From an uncultured Ferrovibrio sp. (lineage in GTDB: Bacteria; Pseudomonadota; Alphaproteobacteria; Ferrovibrionales; Ferrovibrionaceae): a DNA stretch of 64,000 nt. Location: NCBI RefSeq assembly GCF_937960835.1, contig NZ_CALGPC010000006.1, forward strand, positions 62,001 through 126,000, read 5' to 3'. The stretch's first letter is position 1. Every line of letters starts with the position of its first letter. The position numbers and the translations under genes are program-made. The notes under the pieces are model-generated. The model made no database searches, was not told the DNA's origin, and saw nothing but the letters and a program-made list of their open reading frames with translations. Positions 58,121 to 64,000 of this stretch are shown in pieces.

Positions 58121-58372
58121 TCAGCTGTAACGCGGCTCTACTTCATTTGCCGACATGGCCGCGTGGACGCCTGCATGCTGCGGGATATCGGAATCCATCA
58201 GTGCCGGATCGATCGCAGCGTCCACCTCGGTCTTAAAACGATGCGTTGCCGCCACCGAAATCATGGCGCCAACCAGGAATATGCTTATACCAGCCCATTC
58301 CGCGGCCAGAGCGCGCAAAAAATAGTCAATTTCAGAAGGATGATTCGGGCCTCGGCGCCCGCCGCCATTCAA
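58121..58372 (-). CDS. Possible small single-span membrane protein
   Basis: The 83-residue frame has one hydrophobic helix (about 27-43, WAGISIFLVGAMISVAATH) preceded by an amphipathic stretch EIDYFLRALAAE and followed by an acidic tail. The composition looks protein-like, but no family is recognised and no good ribosome site stands before the ATG. It is the only candidate gene in 58085-58463, which otherwise holds the promoter region of the downstream gntR gene: AT-rich, with no convincing palindrome seen. Confidence 0.4.
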   Translation of the reverse strand: MNGGGRRGPNHPSEIDYFLRALAAEWAGISIFLVGAMISVAATHRFKTEVDAAIDPALMDSDIPQHAGVHAAMSANEVEPRYS

Positions 58373-58463
58373 GGCGGTGACGAAGCGGACGCTGGCTATA
58401 GTAGATATTGACTCCGTTCATAATGTCATATCAGTATAACAATAGACGGAGCGGGGGCAGTCG

Positions 58464-59318
58464 ATGACCAGGGCAATTTATTCAGATGCGATCAGCGAGC
58501 GTTTGCCCACGCCGCTCTATCACCAGATTTTTCTTATTCTGCGCGGCCAAATCCAGGAAGGCCGTCTTCCGCCTGGCGCACTGGTTCCGGGCGAAGAGGA
58601 ACTGGCGCGGCAATTCAATGTGTCGCGAATCACCGCGCGCCGTGCCTTGGCGGAATTGGCAGCTGAAGGCCTGGTGACGCGTGGCCGGGGCCGGGGGACG
58701 CATGTCACCGCCCGTAACGATCCGCCGCCGGTCCGCGCCGGCGTCGAGGGATTGCTGGAAAATCTGCTGGCGATGGGTCTGAAAACCCAGGTCAATCTTC
58801 TGGAATTCGCCTATGAACCGGCTCCGCCCGACGTCGCGGCAGCGCTGCAGATCCAGGCTGGTGAAGAAGTGCAGCGTGCGGTGCGCGTACGCTCGCTCGA
58901 AGCCGGGCCTTTCTCCTACCTGACGACATACGTACCGGCCGCTATCGGCCGAAAGTTCTCGCGCAAGGAGCTTGCGAGCCAGCCCATGCTTGCATTGCTG
59001 GAGCAATCCGGCGTGAGAGTCGGTGGCGCCGAGCAGACGATCGCGGCGACGCTTGCGGATGCTCGGGTTGCGCCGCTGCTGAAAACCGCCGTTGGCGCCC
59101 CGTTGCTGCGCATCAGCCGTGTTGTGCAGGACGTTGCCGGTCGGCCGGTGGAGTACATCGTCGGCCTGTATCGGCCGGATCGCTATCAGTTCCGCATGAG
59201 CCTCGACCGCGTCCGTGGCGAGGAACAAAACACCTGGTCGGCGCGCGTGGCGCCGGCGGCAGGGGGAAATAGGCCGCCACGCACCAAATCTCGCAGGGAG
59301 AAAATTCATGACCGCTGA
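58464..59318 (+). CDS. GntR/HutC-family regulator of the ABC importer operon
   Basis: The protein is 284 residues. The winged helix (about 17-80) reads LYHQIFLILRGQIQEGRLPPGALVPGEEELARQFNVSRITARRALAELAAEGLVTRGRGRGTHV. A UTRA ligand domain ends YIVGLYRPDRYQFRMSLDRV. A basic tail of about 30 residues follows. GGAGCGGGGG precedes the ATG. Its last 11 bases overlap the start of the binding-protein gene, so regulator and transporter are probably one transcript, with the regulator sensing the transported compound or a product of it. Confidence 0.9.
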   Translation: MTRAIYSDAISERLPTPLYHQIFLILRGQIQEGRLPPGALVPGEEELARQFNVSRITARRALAELAAEGLVTRGRGRGTHVTARNDPPPVRAGVEGLLENLLAMGLKTQVNLLEFAYEPAPPDVAAALQIQAGEEVQRAVRVRSLEAGPFSYLTTYVPAAIGRKFSRKELASQPMLALLEQSGVRVGGAEQTIAATLADARVAPLLKTAVGAPLLRISRVVQDVAGRPVEYIVGLYRPDRYQFRMSLDRVRGEEQNTWSARVAPAAGGNRPPRTKSRREKIHDR

Positions 59319-60543
59319 CAAATCTGTATCGCATGTATCTCGCCGCCATTTCCTCGCCGGCACTGCGGTTGGCGCCGCTGCCGGCATCGTCGGCTTTCCC
59401 GCCATCCTCAAGGCGCAGCCGAAGAGCATCAAGGTTGGTATCCTTCATCCGGTGACCGGACCGATCGCGCCGTCGGGGCAGCAGAGCCGCCTCGGCGCCA
59501 AGCTGGCGATCGACACCATCAACGCCAATGGCGGTATCTCTTCGATGGGCGGCGCCAAGCTGGAGCCGATCTATGCCGATGCGCAGTCCAAGCCCGATGT
59601 GGGCGCGGCGGAAGTCGAGAAGCTGAACGAAGCCGGCGTGTCGGCGATCATCGGCCCCTTTGCCTCGGGCATCGCGCTGGCCACCACGCAGGCCGCTGCC
59701 AAGCACGGCATTCCGCACATCGTCGACGTCGGCGTCGTTGATCAGGTGGTCACCCGTGGCCTGACCAACACCTTCCGCTTCGGCCCGGGCCTGTCGAAGA
59801 TCGTCGATACGGCGATGGAGAACCTTGTCACCCTGAACAATCAGGCGGGCAAGCCGGCCAAGACCGTGATGATCGTGCATGAAGAATCGGCGTTCGGTGC
59901 CGGCATGGCCAAGACGCTGAATGAGAAGCTGCCGGCTCTCGGCTTCGAGGTGGTGGAAACCATCTCCCATGCCAACCCGACCCGCGACTTCAACAACATC
60001 GCGCTCAAGATCAAGGGCCGCAATCCGGACCTCCTGATCCCCTCGAACTACTACAATGAATTCGTGCTGCTGGCCCGCACGCTGCGCCAGCAGAAGATTC
60101 GCCCGAAGGCGATCTATGCCGTGCTGGGCGGCGCTGCGTCGCAGTATCGCTTCGTGCAGGAATTCCCGGATGCGGCTGAATTCGTGATGGATTGCAATCA
60201 CTGGTTCGATCCGCGCAACCCGGTCGCGCTGGAGCTGAAGAAGAAGGTCGAAGCGGAAAAGGCGTTCTTCTCCTACGAAGTCTTCCTCAACTACGAATGC
60301 GTCCGGCTGCTGGCCGATGCGCTGGAACGTGCGGCGTCGGCCGACCGCGGTGCGATCACCCAGGCGCTGGCGGCCTCAGGCTGGAGCAACCACTTCATGC
60401 CCTATGGCCCGACCAAGTTCGTCAACGGCCAGAATGTCGGCGCGGCTCCGGTGAATACCCAGGTCCTGAACAAGGACATCAAGGTGATCTTCCCGACGGA
60501 ATTCGCCAACGCCAAGCCGGTCTTCCCGGCGCCAAAGGCCTGA
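59308..60543 (+). CDS. Branched-chain-amino-acid-type ABC importer, binding protein
   Basis: The protein is 411 residues. The N-terminus SRRHFLAGTAVGAAAGIVGFPAIL is a twin-arginine (Tat) signal, implying folded export. The mature part is a type I periplasmic binding fold of the LivK/Leu-Ile-Val family: KVGILHPVTGPIAPSGQQSRLGAKLAIDTINANGGI, EKLNEAGVSAIIGPFASGIALATTQAAAKHGIPHI and ISHANPTRDFNNIALKIKGRNPDLLIPS. The ligand cannot be named; this family also binds aromatic acids, amides and urea. A strong hairpin follows its stop. Confidence 0.92.
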   Translation: MTADKSVSHVSRRHFLAGTAVGAAAGIVGFPAILKAQPKSIKVGILHPVTGPIAPSGQQSRLGAKLAIDTINANGGISSMGGAKLEPIYADAQSKPDVGAAEVEKLNEAGVSAIIGPFASGIALATTQAAAKHGIPHIVDVGVVDQVVTRGLTNTFRFGPGLSKIVDTAMENLVTLNNQAGKPAKTVMIVHEESAFGAGMAKTLNEKLPALGFEVVETISHANPTRDFNNIALKIKGRNPDLLIPSNYYNEFVLLARTLRQQKIRPKAIYAVLGGAASQYRFVQEFPDAAEFVMDCNHWFDPRNPVALELKKKVEAEKAFFSYEVFLNYECVRLLADALERAASADRGAITQALAASGWSNHFMPYGPTKFVNGQNVGAAPVNTQVLNKDIKVIFPTEFANAKPVFPAPKA

Positions 60544-60554
60544 TCCATCCAGGT

Positions 60555-60579
60555 GGCGGCGCCGGCTTCCGGCGCCGCC
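60555..60579 (+). promoter_or_regulatory. Intercistronic hairpin after the binding-protein gene
   Basis: Perfect 11-base GC-only arms GGCGGCGCCGG and CCGGCGCCGCC enclose a CTT loop, starting 12 bases after the stop. No T-run follows. Such a stem after a highly needed binding protein typically protects the upstream mRNA from 3' exonucleases. Confidence 0.65.
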
Positions 60580-60600
60580 GCTTCAAGTGCGCGTGACTCG

Positions 60601-61473
60601 ATGCTTGAACTCTCAATCCTGCTGCCTGCGATCCTGAACGGCCTTACGACCGGGGCGATCTATGCTCTGATCGCGCTGGGTCTGACGCTGATTTATGGCG
60701 TGCTGCATATCATCAACTTCGCCCATGGCAGCCTGCTGATGCTGGCGCTGTATGGCGTCTTTTTCCTGCATTCGCTGTTCGGGATTGATCCTTATCTGGC
60801 GCTGCCCATTGCGGCGGCGGCTTTGTTCGCTGTCGGCTATGGCCTGCAGCGTCTTATCATCGGCCATGCCAGCCATGGCAAGGATGAGAATATCCTGCTG
60901 GTGACGCTGGGCCTGTCGGTGATCATCGAGAATCTCGCCCTCTACCTGTGGCGCTCGGATACCCGCACCATCGACACGCCGTATTCCTTCGAGGTCGTCG
61001 ACTTCGGGGTAGCCTTCATTCCCGTTCCCAAGGTCATTGCCTTCTTCGGCGCACTGCTGGTTGCAGCCCTGCTCTGGCTACTGATGGCCCGCACCGATCT
61101 CGGCCGTGCCATCCGCGCGCTGGCCAAGGAGCGCCAGGGCGCCAAGCTGGTGGGCATCAATGTTGAGCATATCTTCGCCATGTCGTTCGGCATCGGCTGC
61201 GCCTGCCTCGGCGTCGCTGCCTGTCTGCTGCTGCCAAGCTTCTATGTCAGCCCGCAGGTCGGCCATGCCTTCGTTCTGGTCGCTTTCACCGTCGTGGTTC
61301 TGGGCGGCATGGGAAGCTTTGTCGGTGCGCTGCTCGGCGGTCTTATCATCGGCGTGACCGAGAGCCTGGGGGGGCTGTTCCTGGGCGAAAGCCTCGGCCA
61401 GCTCGGGATCTTCCTCATCTTCATCATCGTGCTGCTATTCCGGCCCACCGGCCTGCTGGGGCAGAGGGCCTGA
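60601..61473 (+). CDS. livH: Branched-chain-type ABC importer permease LivH
   Basis: The protein is 290 residues with about eight helices. NGLTTGAIYALIALGLTLIYGVLHIINFAHGSLLMLALYGVFF and the coupling region MARTDLGRAIRALAKERQGAKLVGINVEHIFAMSFGIGCACLGVAA are characteristic of LivH. ATG 60601 (MLELSILLPAIL) directly follows the hairpin region; an upstream extension would have no family counterpart. It pairs with livM as a heterodimer. Confidence 0.93.
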   Translation: MLELSILLPAILNGLTTGAIYALIALGLTLIYGVLHIINFAHGSLLMLALYGVFFLHSLFGIDPYLALPIAAAALFAVGYGLQRLIIGHASHGKDENILLVTLGLSVIIENLALYLWRSDTRTIDTPYSFEVVDFGVAFIPVPKVIAFFGALLVAALLWLLMARTDLGRAIRALAKERQGAKLVGINVEHIFAMSFGIGCACLGVAACLLLPSFYVSPQVGHAFVLVAFTVVVLGGMGSFVGALLGGLIIGVTESLGGLFLGESLGQLGIFLIFIIVLLFRPTGLLGQRA

Positions 61474-61475
61474 TC

Positions 61476-62456
61476 ATGCGCAACCTGACAGCCATCATCC
61501 TGTTCTGCCTCGTGCTGCTGCCTGCGCCGCTGCTGATCCAGTCCGATTTCTGGATCACCTGGCTCACGCTTGCGCTGTTTTATGCCTATCTCGGACAGGC
61601 GTGGAATCTGCTCGGCGGCTATGGCGGTCAATTCTCCTTCGGCCATGCGCTGTTCTTCGGCACCGGCGCCTATTGCACGGCGATCCTGCAGATTCATTTC
61701 GGGCTGAATGCCTGGGGCGGTTTCGTGCTGGCCGCCATTGCCGCCGGCCTGGTGGGCGCGGGCACCGGCTGGCTGGTCTTCCGCTACGGACTGCGCGGCT
61801 CCTACTTCGCGCTGGTCACGCTCGCCTTTGCCGAAGTCTTCCGCATTCTCGCCAACAGCTTCGAATTCACCGGCGCGGGCGTCGGCCTGCTGGTACCGCT
61901 GCAGCCAGGCTTTGCTCAGATGCAGTTTGAAACCAAGGCTGGTTTCTTCTGGCTGCTGCTTGCCCTGGTTGGGGCTTGCCTGCTGTTCACCTACTGGCTG
62001 CAGAATGCCCGTTTCGGCGCCCGCCTGATGGCGGTGCGCGAAAATGAAGATGCGGCGCGCGCGCTCGGCGTCGATCCCTTCGATACCAAGCTGCGGGCCA
62101 TCACCGCGTCTGGCGCCATCGCCGGGTCGGCGGGTGCCGTCTATGTGCAGCTCTTTCTCTACATCGATCCCAACATCGCCTATGGCCCGGCCATGTCGGT
62201 GGAGGCCCTGCTGGTGCCGATCATCGGCGGCCTGGGCACGATTTTCGGGCCGGTGCTTGGCGCTTTTGCCCTGCATGCCATTGCCGAAATCGGCCGTCTG
62301 GCCTTCGGCGACGCGCCGGGCCTGAACCTCGTGCTTTACGGCATTCTGCTTGTGCTCATGGTGCTGTTCCTGCCCAACGGCCTGTTCGGCCTTGGCAAGG
62401 TAAGTTTCGGCCTGGGCAGCCTGCGCCGCCTGTTCAAGGGAGGCGCCCATGCTTGA
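61476..62456 (+). CDS. livM: Branched-chain-type ABC importer permease LivM
   Basis: The protein is 326 residues with about nine to ten helices. AWNLLGGYGGQFSFGHALFFGTGAYCTAIL, LRGSYFALVTLAFAEVFRILANS and FGARLMAVRENEDAARALGVDPFDTKLRAITASGAIAGSAGAVY are LivM hallmarks. It begins two bases after the livH stop and overlaps livG by eight bases. Confidence 0.93.
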   Translation: MRNLTAIILFCLVLLPAPLLIQSDFWITWLTLALFYAYLGQAWNLLGGYGGQFSFGHALFFGTGAYCTAILQIHFGLNAWGGFVLAAIAAGLVGAGTGWLVFRYGLRGSYFALVTLAFAEVFRILANSFEFTGAGVGLLVPLQPGFAQMQFETKAGFFWLLLALVGACLLFTYWLQNARFGARLMAVRENEDAARALGVDPFDTKLRAITASGAIAGSAGAVYVQLFLYIDPNIAYGPAMSVEALLVPIIGGLGTIFGPVLGAFALHAIAEIGRLAFGDAPGLNLVLYGILLVLMVLFLPNGLFGLGKVSFGLGSLRRLFKGGAHA

Positions 62457-63201
62457 GGTCAGCCGTCTCTCCAAGCGGTTCGGCGGCCTGGTGGCGACGA
62501 ACGATGTCAGCTTCACCATCCAGGAAGGCAGCATTTCGGCGCTGATCGGCCCGAATGGCGCGGGCAAGACCACGATTTTCGCGCAGATATCGGGTTTTCA
62601 TAGGCCCGATGCCGGGGATATCCGCTTCAACGGCCGGTCGCTGGTTGGTCTGACGCCGGAGAAGATTTGCCTTCTCGGCATCGCTCGCACCTTCCAGATC
62701 GTGCAGCCTTTCGCCGGCCTGAACGTGCGTGAGAATATCGCCGTCGGCGCTCATTTGCGCCGGGCCGGCCGCCGCGCGGCTTTGGAGCATGCCGAAGCCA
62801 TCGCGCATCGCGTCGGCCTTGGGCCGCAGCTTGATAAGCCTGCTGCGGCGCTCACCGTTGCCGGACGCAAGCGGCTGGAACTGGCCAAGGCGCTGGCCAC
62901 CGATCCCAAGCTGCTGCTGCTGGACGAGGTGATGGCCGGTCTCAATCCGGCCGAGATCGACGAGATCATTCCAATCATCCGCGGCATCCGCCAGTCCGGC
63001 GTCACCATCCTCCTGATCGAGCATGTGATGCGTGCCGTTATGAATCTGTCGGACCATGCCTGGGTGCTGAACAACGGCGCCTTGATCGCCAGCGGCACGC
63101 CTTCGCAGATTGCCGCCAATCCGCAGGTGATCGAGGCTTATCTCGGCCATGGCGCCGCCGCGCGCATGCAGGCTCAGATCCAGGAGGCCCGCCATGCTTG
63201 A
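62449..63201 (+). CDS. livG: Branched-chain-type ABC importer ATPase LivG
   Basis: The protein is 250 residues. Walker A is GPNGAGKTT and the Q-loop region is GIARTFQIVQPFAGLNVRENIAVGAHL. The signature motif is altered: AAALTVAGRKRLELAKAL replaces the usual LSxGQxRxLE, so the canonical Ser-Gly-Gly is Thr-Val-Ala-Gly. Walker B is LLLLDEVMAGLNPAEIDEI. The LivG-type C-terminal helix ends VIEAYLGHG. The altered signature is found in some LivG-like ATPases. It overlaps livM and livF. Confidence 0.93.
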   Translation: MLEVSRLSKRFGGLVATNDVSFTIQEGSISALIGPNGAGKTTIFAQISGFHRPDAGDIRFNGRSLVGLTPEKICLLGIARTFQIVQPFAGLNVRENIAVGAHLRRAGRRAALEHAEAIAHRVGLGPQLDKPAAALTVAGRKRLELAKALATDPKLLLLDEVMAGLNPAEIDEIIPIIRGIRQSGVTILLIEHVMRAVMNLSDHAWVLNNGALIASGTPSQIAANPQVIEAYLGHGAAARMQAQIQEARHA

Positions 63202-63895
63202 GGTGCGTGGATTGCATGCGGGTTACGGTCAGGTCGCCGTCCTGCGCGGCGTCGATCTGGATGTCGCCAAGGGTGAAATCGTCGCACTGCTGGGCGCAAA
63301 TGGCGCCGGCAAGTCGACGCTGAACAACAATCTCTGCGGCATCTATGGGCCGACGGCGGGCCGGATCCGCTTTCTCGGCGAGGATATCTGCGGCGCAGCC
63401 ACCGACCGCATCGTCGATGTCGGCCTGATCCAGGTGCCGGAAGGCCGACGGGTTTTCCCGAACTTGAGCGTTCAGGACAATCTAGAACTCGGCAGCTATC
63501 GCCGCGGCCGCAAGAACCGCGCCCGCAATCTTGAGCGTGTCTACGGCATCTTTCCGCGCCTGAAGGAGCGGATGAACCAGCTTGCCGGCACGCTGTCGGG
63601 CGGCGAGCAGCAGATGCTGGCCATTGGCCGGGGGCTCATGGCGGATCCGGAATTGCTGATCCTGGACGAGCCATCGCTCGGCCTCTCGCCGCTGCTGGTG
63701 GAAGAGATGTTCGGCCTGATCCAGAGGCTCAACCAGGATGGCCTGTCGATCCTGCTGGTCGAACAGAATGTCGTGCAGTCGCTGGCGATCGCCCATCGCG
63801 CTTTCGTGCTGGAGCATGGCGTCATCGCCATGTCGGGACCTGCGGCGGCACTGATGAACGATCCGGGGCTGAAGGCCTCGTATCTGGGGATGTAA
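63194..63895 (+). CDS. livF: Branched-chain-type ABC importer ATPase LivF
   Basis: The protein is 233 residues. Walker A is GANGAGKSTLNNN, with Asn residues where Leu and Arg are more usual. The Q-loop region is GLIQVPEGRRVFPNLSVQDNLELG, the signature TLSGGEQQMLAIGRGLM and Walker B LLILDEPSLGLSPLLVEEMF. ATG 63194 has CAGGAGGCC upstream and overlaps livG by eight bases. It completes the importer started at 59308. Confidence 0.94.
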   Translation: MLEVRGLHAGYGQVAVLRGVDLDVAKGEIVALLGANGAGKSTLNNNLCGIYGPTAGRIRFLGEDICGAATDRIVDVGLIQVPEGRRVFPNLSVQDNLELGSYRRGRKNRARNLERVYGIFPRLKERMNQLAGTLSGGEQQMLAIGRGLMADPELLILDEPSLGLSPLLVEEMFGLIQRLNQDGLSILLVEQNVVQSLAIAHRAFVLEHGVIAMSGPAAALMNDPGLKASYLGM

Positions 63896-63897
63896 GT

Positions 63898-64000
63898 ATG
63901 GTTCAAGGAATGACATTAGCCGAAAAGCTGGTGGCCCGCGCGGCGGGAGTGACCCAGGTTCGGCCAGGCGAGGTGGTCATCGCCAAGGTTGACCTTGCCA
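63898..64000 (+). CDS. LeuC/homoaconitase-family hydro-lyase, N-terminal fragment
   Basis: Only the first 34 residues fall inside the window: MTLAEKLVARAAGVTQVRPGEVVIAKVDLA. This is the standard opening of 3-isopropylmalate dehydratase or homoaconitase large subunits (T-x-x-E-K-x-L-A-R-A-A-G ... V-x-P-G-E-x-V). It starts two bases after the livF stop and is therefore co-transcribed with the importer. Whether it belongs to leucine synthesis or to catabolism of the imported acid cannot be decided here. Confidence 0.75.
   Translation, partial: MVQGMTLAEKLVARAAGVTQVRPGEVVIAKVDLA

Noticed and set aside
58085..58463. Search for a HutC operator (GT-x-TA-x-AC) before the gntR gene at 58464
   Set aside because: Only broken near-matches such as GTATAAC are present; no palindrome is good enough to list.
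61242..62573. A 443-codon minus-strand frame opposite livH and livM
   Set aside because: It is antisense to unmistakable permeases, and its Glu/Gln/Ala-rich product resembles no protein family.
1..64000. tRNA, rRNA, CRISPR arrays, insertion sequences, prophage or integrase genes
   Set aside because: No cloverleaf, array periodicity, terminal inverted repeats or transposase/integrase-like protein was recognised by eye. A covariance-model scan could still find small RNAs.

Overview
The window is GC-rich, densely packed DNA with many 4-base ATGA stop/start overlaps. Its gene content (membrane-bound PuuD urate hydroxylase, PhnF-phnGHIJKLMN C-P lyase, TAXI-TRAP transport, GcdR-gcdH-gcdG, a GlgE operon) suggests a free-living, metabolically versatile alphaproteobacterium, probably Rhodospirillales-like. 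That placement is inferred from gene content only. No rRNA, tRNA, CRISPR array, insertion sequence, phage gene or origin was recognised.

Layout. 1-2126: tail of a GntR/FCD regulator, a Gdx/SugE-type exporter co-transcribed with an SDR oxidoreductase, and a divergent TetR regulator with paired operator-like repeats. 2253-10064: purine-ring catabolism. One arm is puuE, an M20 amidohydrolase and allC (minus strand). The other is gckA, uraD, uraH and guaD (plus strand). Membrane urate hydroxylase puuD faces guaD. Together they take guanine and urate through 5-hydroxyisourate, OHCU, allantoin and allantoate, and glycerate kinase salvages the glyoxylate carbon. 10180-11407: a TPR protein and a secreted histidine phosphatase. 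11441-23073: phosphonate utilisation, comprising divergent phnF, phnGHIJKLMN, a LysE-type exporter, a DUF1045 2H phosphoesterase and the phnCDE importer, closed by a strong terminator.

23164-29188: a small protein, a 17-kDa-antigen-like pair of envelope proteins, a lipoprotein / response regulator / histidine kinase operon, an HdeD-like protein and an adenine/adenosine deaminase. 29178-33657: glutarate catabolism (gcdR, gcdH, gcdG) and an EamA transporter. 33844-41591: an acyl-CoA dehydrogenase, then a LysR-controlled operon of two AtuA-family proteins, a TAXI receptor, a fused TRAP permease and a lambda-crystallin/carnitine-dehydrogenase-like enzyme. The substrate of that operon is unknown, and it is the best candidate here for an uncharacterised pathway. 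41588-58084: a Nudix hydrolase, malQ, and a six-gene operon glgE, treS-mak, glgB, glgX, treZ, treY. This operon encodes both trehalose-to-glucan (GlgE route) and glucan-to-trehalose (TreYZ route) conversion. 58464-64000: a HutC-type GntR regulator, a complete branched-chain-amino-acid-type ABC importer, and the start of a LeuC/aconitase-family gene cut by the window edge.

Non-coding structure worth noting: inverted repeats at most divergent promoters, strong hairpins after the binding-protein genes of both ABC importers, and tandem direct repeats upstream of the envelope lipoprotein gene.
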